Shown here: positions 1 through 8,226 of the stretch, piece after piece | Layout of the letters: every line of letters begins with the position of its first letter | Position numbering within the stretch: the first letter of the stretch is position 1 | Assembly: GCA_019636335.1 (NCBI GenBank) | Contig: JAHBXR010000029.1 | Coordinates: 1 to 64,000, forward strand | Direction: 5' to 3' | DNA from: Pirellulales bacterium | GTDB taxonomy: Bacteria; Planctomycetota; Planctomycetia; Pirellulales; JAEUIK01 | Length of the DNA: 64,000 nucleotides | The notes under the pieces: generated by a model | The model's input: the letters and a program-made list of their open reading frames with translations, nothing else | Databases searched by the model: none | Told to the model about the DNA's origin: nothing | Program-made: the position numbers and the translations under genes

Positions 1-371
1 GAGACGTGCGAGCCTGTATACAGCTTCTGATTTACGGCATCGACCGCTAGGCCGTACACGGCGGCAGGTCCCAGTCCGGATGTAATCACATCCTGGATAT
101 TCTGCCCATCCAGATCGCTCCGACGGATTGCATATGGTCCGGATGGATAAACGCCGAGCCAATAGATGTGTCGATTCTGCAAATCAACGTCGAGATGTGC
201 CGTGAGGAAGTCTGAGGGGCCACGCGTGTAGATTGGAGCGACGTTGGAGCCGTCCATGTTCGCGTGGTAAATGTCGCCGTTCTGCGTCCAATAGAGACTC
301 GCTCCCCTTACGGATGGTGAAGCGATGGCAAGAACGATCAACAGAAAACACGGCATTGTGACTTTTTGCAT
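1..371 (-). CDS. Secreted YWTD-type beta-propeller protein, 3' end outside the window
   Basis: The reading frame starts at the ATG whose complement is at 369-371 and runs off the left edge, so only the first 123 codons are visible. The start MQKVTMPCFLLIVLAIASPS looks like a signal peptide, followed by ASLYWTQNGDIYHANMDGSN and later HIYWLGVYPSGPYAIRRSDLDGQNI. The repeated pattern (x-Y/W-W-x, then D-x-D-G-x-N-x-x) is typical of LDL-receptor class B / YWTD propeller blades. A second in-frame ATG five codons in is a possible alternative start. In planctomycetes such proteins often end in a PEP-CTERM anchor, but that end is not visible here. Substrate and role are unknown. The family call is an inference from blade-like repeats. 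Confidence 0.75.
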   Translation of the reverse strand, partial: MQKVTMPCFLLIVLAIASPSVRGASLYWTQNGDIYHANMDGSNVAPIYTRGPSDFLTAHLDVDLQNRHIYWLGVYPSGPYAIRRSDLDGQNIQDVITSGLGPAAVYGLAVDAVNQKLYTGSHV

Positions 372-745
372 TTTGACCCCAATAGAATTTTGTAGCGTAT
401 GTGTTGCCGCATCCTGCAAGAAAGAATCCGTCTGAGCAAGTGACTGGCGCGGCAGGCGTCAGGAACGATTTGTCCTTGTCGCCGTGCGAGACTTGACGCA
501 TAGCGGGCCGAAGGCCGCATGAGACAGAGAAAATGCCCGGATTCAAGGATCGCGAATGTTATGAGGCAACCAGTGCCTTTTCTTCGGGCAGATGATTCTG
601 GTGCCAGTAGCGATCCTTTCCGAATTGAGATAGCAATTTGAAACTTGTCCGAATGGGGACCTCAAAGCAATTGCAATGCAACGCTCAAAGTATTCGGCAC
701 GGCCACCACGAAAAGCCGCGATCTGCCATGTCATGGGGCGCCATG
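372..745. other. Intergenic gap between the propeller gene and the LuxR-type regulator
   Basis: No convincing gene is seen on either strand. The right end holds a short direct repeat: ccatgtcatg at 726-735 and again at 741-750, a 15-base period running into the stop codon of the regulator. Otherwise nothing is recognised. Confidence 0.5.
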
Positions 746-1066
746 TCATGACTCGCCACGACACGCACCGTTGCGGGGCACCTGCTGGCTGAGCGCCATG
801 ATGTGGAGCAGTAGCTCCGTGTGATCGCGGACGCCGTGCCGCTGGTAGACGCGCTTGAGGTAGGTTTCCACCGTCGGCTGAGCGATGCCCGACGCTGGCC
901 CGATCTGCTTGCACTTTTTGCGTTGCAAGAGCAGCTCGACAATCGCGCGCTGCTGGTCGGAGAGCCTCATTTGCTCGGCGATGCGCTTCCAGACGTCGGG
1001 CGCGAGGGGAAAGGGGGCCTGCCCCTCGTCATCGCCCGCCAAGAAGTCGTCCGCCGAAGCTTGCAT
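746..1066 (-). CDS. Small LuxR/GerE-type helix-turn-helix regulator
   Basis: A 106-residue protein starting MQASADDFLAGDDE. The second half (about residues 35-95) carries a LuxR-type DNA-binding domain: LSDQQRAIVELLLQRKKCKQI, then GIAQPTVETYLKRVYQRHGV, which matches the GerE helix-turn-helix pattern (turn, recognition helix T-V-E-T-Y-L-K-R-V-Y-x-R). There is no receiver or autoinducer-binding domain, so it is a stand-alone HTH protein. The frame stays open further upstream, but that extension is low-complexity and is not expected in the family; the ATG at 1064-1066 was preferred. Target genes are not evident. It sits between a propeller gene and a repeat-rich region, with no operon partner. 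Confidence 0.72.
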   Translation of the reverse strand: MQASADDFLAGDDEGQAPFPLAPDVWKRIAEQMRLSDQQRAIVELLLQRKKCKQIGPASGIAQPTVETYLKRVYQRHGVRDHTELLLHIMALSQQVPRNGACRGES

Positions 1067-1414
1067 TGCCGCGTCCCCAATAAAACAGGGCGTCGAACCA
1101 AAGCCGCTCCGGGAACCCCCGCCAAGGGGTGTAAAGAACGTGCCCTGGCCGACGCCCCTTTCGGGGCGCGGCTGCAAGGCACTGCTTCTTTACTTCCAAC
1201 TTGCCGGTTTTCGCGGAAGCAGCGTCTTGACGCTCGCGCGTCATTTCAAATTGTCTCCGACGTCGCGCGTGGCGATGCCGGCCCGCCCATTTTATGCCGA
1301 GTCTGGTCGCGGCGGCAGTCAGAAAAACCGCCCCCCCGCGGAACGCCCCCAACCCGCACTGGGCAACCCAGTTCCATGATCGATCCCCACGCCACCGATG
1401 CCCCGAGGGGGAGT

Positions 1415-1589
1415 GAGGCGGCTCCAGCTCAATCCTGCCCGTTATCTGCATCTGCGTGTCTCTGCGAAAATCTGCGGATCACCCCCTGGACTGAGTCGAG
1501 AGGCCGAACGACTTGATCCACAGAGGGACGCAGATAGACGCAGATGGGGACTGCGGAATACGCATCCCAAGCGCGAGGCGTCAGCGAGG
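1415..1589. repeat. Dispersed repeat module, copy 1
   Basis: This 175-base block matches 2020-2190 over its whole length. It contains strings of the motif ctgcg/cgcag with atctgcg periodicity, then ctgagtcgagaggccgaacg, cacagagggacgcagatag and an end agcgcgaggcgtcagcgagg. Relative to copy 2 it has an extra six bases (catctg) near 1449, which looks like replication slippage in the atctgc run, and lacks two bases near 1550. Repeats of the type 'cagatg-acgcagat' are widespread intergenic repeats in environmental bacteria; function unknown. Confidence 0.85.
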
Positions 1590-1699
1590 GAAAACACAAG
1601 GGCGATGCAACAACGATTTTGTAGTAGTAGGTCAAGTAGCCCTCTACCTGACCAGAGCGAAGCGGTAAGCTCGGCCCCTTCGGTGGGATGCGGCCAACA

Positions 1700-1838
1700 C
1701 TGGGTGGCACTGGCTCTGCCGAGTCGAGCAACCGTATTCCAAGTCTAAAACGGCAGCCGCGCGCCAGGCTCGACTCGAACGATCAAAGAACCTCTTCACT
1801 TCAATTCACCAGACACTGGCAGAGCCGGTGGCACCCAG
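1700..1838. repeat. MITE-like nested inverted repeat
   Basis: Outer arms 1700-1720 and 1818-1838 are inverted copies with 2 mismatches in 21 (core gggtggcactggctctgcc against ggcagagccggtggcaccc). Inside them a perfect 10-base inverted pair lies at 1720-1729 and 1768-1777 (cgagtcgagc / gctcgactcg). There is no ORF encoding a transposase. The structure suits a small non-autonomous element or a degenerate REP pair. Flanking target duplications were not found. Confidence 0.55.
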
Positions 1839-1857
1839 AGCCGAGCTGCGCTCGTCC

Positions 1858-1894
1858 GAACAAGTGTCAGGTACTCCGTACCTGACACTTGTTC
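1858..1894. repeat. REP-like 37-base palindrome
   Basis: Perfect 17-base arms, gaacaagtgtcaggtac at 1858-1874 and its complement at 1878-1894, flank a 3-base loop tcc. The tgtcaggtac core resembles REP sequences mobilised by Y1-type (RAYT) transposases, but no such gene is in the window. It could also act as a transcription terminator stem; there is no T-run, so the repeat reading is preferred. Confidence 0.75.
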
Positions 1895-2019
1895 TTCGCG
1901 CTTAAGATGAGGTGCCGGAGCAAACGAAGAACAGCGTTCGACGACACACCAAAATCCTGCCGATTTGCGGAGAATACAGACAAGGAGCCTCGAAAAGCGC
2001 AACTTCAAAAAGCGTGAGC

Positions 2020-2190
2020 GAGGCGGCTCCAGCTCAATCCTGCCCGTTATCTGCGTGTCTCTGCGAAAATCTGCGGATCACCCCCTGGACTGAGTCGAGA
2101 GGCCGAACGACTTGATCCACAGATGGACGCAGATAGACGCAGATGGGGAAACTGCCGAACGCGCATCTCAAGCGCGAAGCGTGAGCGAGG
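2020..2190. repeat. Dispersed repeat module, copy 2
   Basis: Near-identical to 1415-1589. This copy is also flanked by a perfect 21-base direct repeat at 2010-2030 and 2177-2197 (starts aagcgtgagc, ends ggcggctcc), so the module's two ends carry the same sequence in the same orientation. That arrangement would allow tandem growth or loss by recombination. Confidence 0.85.
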
Positions 2191-2300
2191 CGGCTCCTCG
2201 CTGACCAGTATGATTCAACTGCAAGCAAGCGCTCCGAATAGGAACCTCTTCTGTTGCTTCCGCAACTGGCCGAGTGAGCGTTCCTGCGCGCCGCGGCGCG

Positions 2301-3269
2301 TCAGGTCTTCCACATGAGCAGCAGCGAGTAGTTCAAGTCGTTCGGCCTTGCCCCGTCGCCGGTGCTGTCGTAGCGATTCAGAATCGCCGCCTTGAGACTG
2401 AGGTGCATCTCCTCGTCGATCAAAAATTCCCAGCCGGCGGTCGTGATGATGCGATAGCTGGTGGCCCAATTGGTCCAGTCGGGATAGTAATCGGTGATGC
2501 AGTTGATCTTCTGCCGCCTGGTGAGTTGATGCTCGAAGTCGACGCCGATGTCGGCCTCGGGCACGGGATCTTGATCCGGTCCGTCCAGCTCCTTCGACAC
2601 GCCCGAACCCAGGCGGAAGTTCAACTTCGTGCGGTCGTTCTTGATGATGAGGTAACCGAAACCGAGATTCGTGGCCAGCCGCACATCGAAGGTGCGGAAC
2701 TCGTCGTATTCGATCAGGCTCAAGCTGTAGAGCGACCAGCGCGAGTCGCCGATGGCGTGCTCGAAGCGGGCCTGCCCCAGGGCATTGTTCGCCGTCTGCT
2801 GCCCATTCTCCGACGACATGTTGTAAATGCCGTTGAAATCCCAGGTGTTCTGGCCGCGCGTCCACTTGATATTGCTGCCGATGCGTTCGGAAAGGGTCTC
2901 GGTATTGCCTGCCGTGCCATTGAGCCCCATTTCGGCGCTCGCTTCGAAGCCCTCGCGCGGCATCCATTGGCGCACGTCGTACCACGAGTAAACGCGCTCT
3001 TCCTCGGGCGCGGCGACCTCCTCGGCCACGAGGTTCTCTTCGCCCGATTCGGCGGCATCCTCGGCCGCGGCCTGCTCCGTGGCGGACACAGGGGCGGCCT
3101 CGGCGCTAGCGCCGCTGGCAGTGCTAGCCGCAGCTTGGGGCGTGGGAATGGCCGCCGGCGCCGTGGGGGGCAAGCGGAGCAACTGCGGGCCTTCGATCTC
3201 TTGGGCCCCTGCCGCGCCACACCACAAAACCAAACAGCTCAGCAAGATACAGCGAATTGCCGTAGACAT
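2301..3269 (-). CDS. DUF481 (YdiY-like) outer-membrane beta-barrel type protein
   Basis: A 322-residue secreted protein. The chosen ATG (complement at 3267-3269) gives a clean signal peptide, MSTAIRCILLSCLVLWCGAAGAQ; the open frame upstream of it does not look like protein. After an Ala/Pro/Glu-rich linker (about residues 30-90) comes a DUF481-like region of alternating strands: NGTAGNTETLSERIGSNIKW, TANNALGQARFEHAIGDSRW, LATNLGFGYLIIKNDRTKLNF, GVDFEHQLTRRQKINCITDYYPDW, ending in an aromatic Trp-Lys-Thr. DUF481 proteins are predicted outer-membrane barrels of unknown function, sometimes linked to salt or acid response. It stands alone; the next feature on the same strand is a tRNA. Confidence 0.82.
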   Translation of the reverse strand: MSTAIRCILLSCLVLWCGAAGAQEIEGPQLLRLPPTAPAAIPTPQAAASTASGASAEAAPVSATEQAAAEDAAESGEENLVAEEVAAPEEERVYSWYDVRQWMPREGFEASAEMGLNGTAGNTETLSERIGSNIKWTRGQNTWDFNGIYNMSSENGQQTANNALGQARFEHAIGDSRWSLYSLSLIEYDEFRTFDVRLATNLGFGYLIIKNDRTKLNFRLGSGVSKELDGPDQDPVPEADIGVDFEHQLTRRQKINCITDYYPDWTNWATSYRIITTAGWEFLIDEEMHLSLKAAILNRYDSTGDGARPNDLNYSLLLMWKT

Positions 3270-3497
3270 GAGGCCTCGCACCGAAAGGAACCTTCTGCCA
3301 GGAAAAGTGCGGCAGATTAGCGGTCCGGCGCAGGCCAAACAAGTGAAAGTGGGGAAGCCCAGTCGCACGAGCGTGCAGCAGGGGGCCCCTTATCAGGCAT
3401 TCTATGAAACTGCACCGTCGGGCGTGCGTACGGGCTGGCCCAGAATCGATCGCGAGCGGTGGTCTGACCACCAATCTCGCATCGCCGGAGAAAAAAG

Positions 3498-3571
3498 CAC
3501 GCCCGGCAGGATTCGAACCTGCAACCCTCGGTTCCGAAGACCGATGCGCTATCCAGTTGCGCCACGGGCGC
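3498..3571 (-). tRNA. tRNA-Arg (anticodon TCG)
   Basis: Read on the minus strand, the 74 bases fold as a full cloverleaf: acceptor gcgcccg pairing with cgggcgt, D stem gcgc/gcgc, anticodon stem tcggt/accga with loop cttcgga (anticodon TCG), a 5-base variable loop and T arm gcagg-ttcgaat-cctgc. The 3' CCA is not encoded. Directly after the discriminator base comes cttttttct on the same strand (complement of 3489-3497), which probably ends transcription. TCG reads the Arg codon CGA. Confidence 0.95.
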
Positions 3572-3840
3572 ATCGTCCCAACCAGTGGGAGCTGCGACTG
3601 CTGACCAGCGAGCGAAGGCGATTTCCGGCGGACGAAGGGGCTTCCCTCGATCCTCCTCGGCATGCCTCCCACCACGGCCAGCATGTGGAAAGAGATTCTA
3701 CCGTCTCGGTGGTTCGGGGCAAAGCGGCCGAAATCGGCTTCGCCCCCGACCGTCTCGCGCCGTGCCGCACATGTCGCCACGACCGGCGCCGGCAAAAATC
3801 CCCGCTTCAGCGCCGAACCAAGATCGATCGTTGCCGGCGA

Positions 3841-5016
3841 TTAGAGATCGGTCAGCATCTCCTGCAAGCGCGGGCTGGAGAGACGCTTCTTATCGGTCCA
3901 GTTCTTGAAACGAATGCGACAGGTCAACTTCGGATCGAGCCAGATGGCTTCGATCTGGCTCGGCACGAGGGGCTTGTCGCGCTGCAGATCTTTCATACGT
4001 TCCATCAACTCGGTCTTCAATTCCGGCGAGATGCCGTCTGAGACCAGCCCCACGACCTTGAGCTTGCCGTCGACATCGGCGCCCAGCACGAGCGATTCGA
4101 AGCTCGTCTTGCCTTGCGGCAGGTAGCCCAGCACGACGCAGTCGACCGAGCGCGGTCGCTTGGCCAACTCGCGCGCCGCTTCATCCTCGGGCTGTTTCTC
4201 CTGGTCTTTGTCTTTCTCGTCCCCCTTTTCGCCGGCAAAGTCCTTGATCGAGCCGGCAAGATCTTCATTGCCGGTGCCGCGATCATCGATGCCTTGCGAA
4301 ACGACCGCATGAACCAGATTCGTCTTGGGGGCAGCCTTATCACCCGTCCAACTCCAGAGCAGGTAATACGGCAGGCCCCCTACGACCGCCATGGCGAAGA
4401 AGGCGGACGAGAAGCCCCAAGCGGCCGAAGCCACGCGACGAAAGGTCTCGGGAAAAGCACGGAAGGTGGTACCCCACACCGCCAGCGGCTTGAGCACGAA
4501 ATCGAGTGGTCCTAGCTGAGCGTCGTGGAATACCGCGTTGGCATAGGCCAGCACGTGTGCGATGGACACGGCGAGCAGGCCGCCGCAGAACATCGCCAGC
4601 GCCCAGACCATGCGTGCGAGGCCGCCGTCGGTGGTCAGCACGCGTCCGATGATGGCAATCAGGCCCAGGGCCGCCACGCCCGCCCCCAGCTTCCAGGCCC
4701 AGAGCGGAATCTCCTGGTACCAGGGCTTGGGCTTCGACGAGGCATTCGGATCGGCGACGGGATCCGGTTCGACATAGAAACCCAAACGCGGATACCAACC
4801 ACAGGCCGAGCACCACTCGGCGCCGCGCGTGAACGTGCGAGCCTGGCATTTCGCACAAGGTTCTGCAGCAGGCGCGTTGCTCGCTGGCGCCGGAGCGTTC
4901 GCAACAACTTGCGGCTCGTCAGCGGTCGCCGGACCAACCGATACCGGTGTCTCGTAGCCGGCCAAGGTCGTGGGATCGTATTGGTCCGAAGTTGACGAGC
5001 TCGCGATCGACGACAT
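3841..5016 (-). CDS. Membrane protein with zinc ribbon and C-terminal DNA-ligase-type OB domain
   Basis: A 391-residue protein of unknown function. Residues 54-72 hold a four-cysteine ribbon (C54, C57, C69, C72). Hydrophobic helices lie at about 103-125, 134-157 and 203-223. A charged Lys/Glu/Asp linker (about 255-288) leads to residues 291-391, which follow the pattern of the C-terminal OB-fold domain of ATP-dependent DNA ligases: VVLGYLPQGKTSFESLVLGA, then DVDGKLKVVGLV, EAIWLDPKLTCRIRF, KNWTDKKRLSSPRL. No nucleotidyltransferase domain or KxDG motif precedes it, so it is not a ligase. Start: the ATG at 5016 has a GGGA box six bases upstream; a GTG at 5028 is possible. No operon partner is evident. 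The ligase similarity is by eye. Confidence 0.72.
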   Translation of the reverse strand: MSSIASSSTSDQYDPTTLAGYETPVSVGPATADEPQVVANAPAPASNAPAAEPCAKCQARTFTRGAEWCSACGWYPRLGFYVEPDPVADPNASSKPKPWYQEIPLWAWKLGAGVAALGLIAIIGRVLTTDGGLARMVWALAMFCGGLLAVSIAHVLAYANAVFHDAQLGPLDFVLKPLAVWGTTFRAFPETFRRVASAAWGFSSAFFAMAVVGGLPYYLLWSWTGDKAAPKTNLVHAVVSQGIDDRGTGNEDLAGSIKDFAGEKGDEKDKDQEKQPEDEAARELAKRPRSVDCVVLGYLPQGKTSFESLVLGADVDGKLKVVGLVSDGISPELKTELMERMKDLQRDKPLVPSQIEAIWLDPKLTCRIRFKNWTDKKRLSSPRLQEMLTDL

Positions 5017-5393
5017 GTTCTGTCCCACGGCACGCTGGTGAAGGTTGGAACTACCCCACTCGAGTGGTGGGGAACTTTCGATCCAACCCTAGCTCGCAGC
5101 GAGCTACGGGGGGGAGAACATGGACTCACTTCCGCCGCCCGGAAGCCACCAGGCCGCGACTAGGCAATGCTCTTGTCGCGTCGCGACGCATGCAAAGCAG
5201 ATAACGGCGCGCAGACCGCCGGCGCAAACGGCCGGTTCGGACGATCCGGCACAAACATCATGGCCGGACCAAAAGGCGCGCAAAAAGAGCGCCGCAGTGG
5301 AACACTGCCAGAGAACGGCCTTTCGAGACCGCGCGCGGAGAGGAAACGATGTGGTTGCGCGCCGACGTCCATGGGACGCGGCGCGCTCACCCA
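5017..5393. other. Gap upstream of the OB-domain protein
   Basis: No gene is supported. The left part contains the palindromic element at 5043-5106. The remainder up to the RRM gene stop shows no recognisable feature. Confidence 0.5.
5043..5106. repeat. Double hairpin, REP-like
   Basis: First hairpin: ggttgga (5043-5049) pairs with tccaacc (5082-5088), with an inner ccccac/gtgggg stem. Second hairpin: tagctcgc (5090-5097) pairs with gcgagcta (5099-5106) around one base, a perfect 17-base palindrome. The pair lies just upstream of the membrane protein start, so it could be part of its 5' leader, but two adjacent palindromes look more like an intergenic repeat. Confidence 0.6.
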
Positions 5394-5729
5394 CTAGCGA
5401 CGACCACCGCCGTAACCACGACCGCCGCCGCCGCCACCGTATCCACCACGTCCGCCACCACCGCCGCCGCCGCCACGATCTTCGCGGGGCTTAGCTTCAT
5501 TGACGGTCAACGGGCGGCCCTTGAGATCATAGCCGTGCAAGCCATCGATCGCGGCTTGCGCCTCGGCGTCCGATCCCATTTCCACAAACGCGAACCCCTT
5601 GCTGCGACCGGTCTCGCGGTCTTCGATCACTTGGGCACTGTTGACGGTGCCGTACTGCGCGAAGAGCGAGTTCAAGTCAGCGCTGGTCACCGCGTACACC
5701 AGGTTTCCGACGTACAACCTTTTCCCCAT
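5394..5729 (-). CDS. RRM RNA-binding protein with Gly/Arg-rich tail
   Basis: A 111-residue protein with one RNA-recognition motif (about residues 1-78). RNP2 is KRLYVGNL near the N-terminus and RNP1 is KGFAFVEM, preceded by RETGRSKG. The tail (about 83-111) is almost all Gly with Arg and Tyr, an RGG-like low-complexity segment. Proteins of this shape in cyanobacteria and planctomycetes bind single-stranded RNA and are often cold-induced. The start ATG (complement 5727-5729) has a strong AGGAG box ten bases upstream. It is followed on the same strand by intergenic sequence, so it is probably monocistronic. Confidence 0.93.
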   Translation of the reverse strand: MGKRLYVGNLVYAVTSADLNSLFAQYGTVNSAQVIEDRETGRSKGFAFVEMGSDAEAQAAIDGLHGYDLKGRPLTVNEAKPREDRGGGGGGGGRGGYGGGGGGRGYGGGRR

Positions 5730-5974
5730 ATACGGAACAACTCCTCTACCTGGGCGATTACTCGCCCGCAATCGTCATGCGCGCCCGGGTGCGAAGGGCA
5801 GTCCCGACAAGGCAGCCGTCATGAATGGGCATAAGTCTAGCGGCTTCCACCGTGGCTGCAAGGCAAGATTGCACAACCCGGACGGTTTGGCGGAGGTTGC
5901 TGACCCGGGCAGTCGGGGTAATCACCCGAGTCGAGCTGGCCAGGCATGCCTGCCGGCCTGAACCGCGCCGCCGC

Positions 5975-7030
5975 TTAAGCCACGGTGATCTGCGGATCGA
6001 GATAGACGTCTTGGATCGCGTGGAGCAACTTGGCGCCCTCGGCCATCGGACGTTGGAACGCCTTGCGACCGCTGATGAGCCCCATGCCGCCGGCACGCTT
6101 GTTGATGACGGCCGTGCGGACCGCTTCGGCCAGGTCGGAATCGCCCGCCGAGGCGCCACCCGAGTTGATCAAACCGACGCGTCCCATGTAGCAATTCGCC
6201 ACCTGGTAACGGCACAGGTCGATCGGGTTGTCCGAGGTCAGCTTCTCATACACCAGGGGCGACGTCTTGCCGAACTTGATCGCCTTGTAACCGCCGTTGT
6301 TCTCGGGCAGCTTCTGCTTGATGATATCCGCTTGAATCGTGACCCCCAGGTGGTTCGCCTGACCGGTCAGGTCGGCGGCCACGTGGTAGTCCTTGTCGGG
6401 CGTGGTGAAGGCCGGGTTCCGCAAGTAGCACCACAGAATCGTGGCCATGCCCAACTCGTGCGCCTTGTAGAAGGCCTGCGAGACCTCGATGATCTGCCGC
6501 GCCGATTCCGGCGAGCCGAAGTAGATCGTGGCGCCAATGGCCGCCGCCCCCATGTGGTAGGCCTCTTCGACCAGACCATACATGATCTGATCGTGACGCG
6601 CCGGCAGGCTCAGCAGTTCGTTGTGATTCACCTTGACGATGAAGGGAATCTTGTGGGCATATTTGCGGGCCACGAGGCCCAGCACGCCGAACGTCGACGC
6701 GACGCCGCTGCAGCCCCCTTCGATCGCCAGTCGCACGATGTTCTCGGGATCGAAGTAGGCGGGGTTCGGCGCGAACGAGGCGCCGGCCGAGTGCTCGATG
6801 CCTTGATCGACCGGCAGGATCGAGATGTAGCCGGTGTTGGCCAGACGGCCCGCCTGATTGAGACGCTCGAGATTGGCCAGAACGCGGAGATTGCGATCGC
6901 TCGGCACGAAGTAACGATCGACCGAATCAGGACAGGGCAGGTGCAGCGATTCGCGCGGAATCGTGGTCGACTTGTGGGCCAGCAGGGCCTTGCCGTCTTC
7001 ACCCAGCAGTTCAATTACTTTTTCGATCAT
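5975..7030 (-). CDS. fbaB: Class I fructose-bisphosphate aldolase (FbaB/DhnA type)
   Basis: This 351-residue enzyme cleaves fructose 1,6-bisphosphate to dihydroxyacetone phosphate and glyceraldehyde 3-phosphate through a lysine Schiff base. It matches the E. coli FbaB type along its whole length: ILPVDQGIEHSAGASFAPNP, the ADIIKQK segment in which K238 is the likely Schiff-base lysine, LTSDNPIDLCRYQVANCYMG, GLINSGGASAGDSDL and the end RKAFQRPMAEG...VYLDPQITVA. The ATG at 7030 has GGAG six bases upstream; a GTG four codons earlier is a less likely start. It is divergent from the lactate dehydrogenase and phosphofructokinase genes, forming a small glycolytic group. Confidence 0.96.
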   Translation of the reverse strand: MIEKVIELLGEDGKALLAHKSTTIPRESLHLPCPDSVDRYFVPSDRNLRVLANLERLNQAGRLANTGYISILPVDQGIEHSAGASFAPNPAYFDPENIVRLAIEGGCSGVASTFGVLGLVARKYAHKIPFIVKVNHNELLSLPARHDQIMYGLVEEAYHMGAAAIGATIYFGSPESARQIIEVSQAFYKAHELGMATILWCYLRNPAFTTPDKDYHVAADLTGQANHLGVTIQADIIKQKLPENNGGYKAIKFGKTSPLVYEKLTSDNPIDLCRYQVANCYMGRVGLINSGGASAGDSDLAEAVRTAVINKRAGGMGLISGRKAFQRPMAEGAKLLHAIQDVYLDPQITVA

Positions 7031-7247
7031 CTTCAACTCCACCGCCTGCGGGGGGACATGCCTGATTTGTCAAAATCGCGTCAACGCGGGCAATCATAAC
7101 GCTTCTCTCGGCGGTCGACTAGGACTACGGAGAACCGCGCCAACGCTTGACACCCCCTCTCCACCGCCGTAACAACAGCAGCAGGATGAGGGCGCTATGC
7201 TGGCGCCGCCCGCGAAAAAAACGTCTCTCGCCGAGAGTGAAGCCACC

Positions 7248-8195
7248 ATGAAGATCGGCATCGTCGGCAGCGGATTCGTCGGAGCGACGGCGGCCTATGC
7301 CCTGGTCATGCGCGGCGTCGGCCGCGAGATCGTGCTCGTCGACAAGGCCCTGCCGCGGGCAGAAGCCGAAGCGGACGACATCCTGCACGCGGTCCCCTTC
7401 GCCCATCCACTCGAGGTACGGGCCGGCGACTTTCCCGACCTGAAAGGGTCCCAACTGGTCATCCTGGCGGCGGGGGTCGGCCAACAGCCGGGCGAATCGC
7501 GACTGGCGCTCCTCGCGCGTAACGCGGCGGTCTTCAGCGATATCGTGCCTAAGATCTTGCGCTACGCCCCCGAGGCCGTGCTGGTCGTCGCGACGAATCC
7601 AGTCGACGTGATGACGCACGTCGCCGCCACGCTGGCTGAACGCCTCGGCTTGCCCCGCTCGCGCGTGCTCGGCTCGGGCACCACCCTCGATACCGCCCGT
7701 TTTCGGGCCATGTTGGGACAGCACCTGGGGATCGACGCACACCACGTGCATGCTTATGTCCTGGGCGAGCACGGCGATACCGAAGTGCTCACCTGGTCGC
7801 TGGTGAACGTGGGGGGCTTGCCGCTCGATCATTTCGCGGCGACGACGGGCATCTGCCTGTCCGAAGAGGTGCGACAACGCATCGATCACGAGGTGCGCGA
7901 CGCGGCGCAAATGATTATCGCCGGCAAGGGAGCCACCTACTATGGCGTCGCCAGCGCGCTGGCCCGCATCGCCAGCGCCGTGCTCGGCGATCAGCGCGCC
8001 ATGCTCACCGTCTCGAGCCAGACCGATGCCATCGCCGGTGTCGAGCAAGTCACCCTCTCGCTACCACGACTCGTGGGGGGGGCGGGCGTGCTGACCGAAT
8101 TTCCGCCGCCGCTCAACGCCGACGAAGAACGAGCGCTGCAACACAGCGCGAGAACCATTCGCGACGCTACCGATTCGCTGTCGGGTGCGTTCTGA
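7248..8195 (+). CDS. ldh: L-lactate dehydrogenase
   Basis: A 315-residue NAD-dependent dehydrogenase interconverting pyruvate and lactate. The Rossmann start MKIGIVGSGFVGATAAYAL carries the GxGxxG nucleotide loop. GESRLALLARN holds the substrate-loop arginine, TNPVDV the conserved Asn-Pro, and GEHGDTEV the catalytic His. Gln at AGVGQQPGESR (the lactate position) favours lactate over malate dehydrogenase, where an Arg is expected. The ATG at 7248 begins exactly at the fold, so the 17-codon upstream extension is not used. The phosphofructokinase gene follows after about 30 bases, probably in one transcript. Confidence 0.93.
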   Translation: MKIGIVGSGFVGATAAYALVMRGVGREIVLVDKALPRAEAEADDILHAVPFAHPLEVRAGDFPDLKGSQLVILAAGVGQQPGESRLALLARNAAVFSDIVPKILRYAPEAVLVVATNPVDVMTHVAATLAERLGLPRSRVLGSGTTLDTARFRAMLGQHLGIDAHHVHAYVLGEHGDTEVLTWSLVNVGGLPLDHFAATTGICLSEEVRQRIDHEVRDAAQMIIAGKGATYYGVASALARIASAVLGDQRAMLTVSSQTDAIAGVEQVTLSLPRLVGGAGVLTEFPPPLNADEERALQHSARTIRDATDSLSGAF

Positions 8196-8226
8196 CGCGT
8201 TTCCTCCCTCGACGATCGAAGGGCCC

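Larger units (their letters stand above)
1067..2300. other. Gene-free region of about 1.2 kb filled with dispersed repeats
   Basis: The ORFs here are short, overlap on both strands and lack recognisable domains. The region holds a duplicated module of about 170 bp, a long-armed palindrome and a MITE-like inverted repeat, each listed separately. It looks like a repeat sink between the LuxR-type gene and the DUF481 gene. Confidence 0.6.

Noticed and set aside
1415..2190. Possible CRISPR array
   Set aside because: Only two long copies with different spacing and no regular spacers or cas genes; an ordinary dispersed repeat.
5941..5952. caggcatgcctg, a 12-base palindrome after the aldolase gene
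   Set aside because: Short palindromes of this length are expected by chance in 64 kb; no T-run or repeat elsewhere was noticed.
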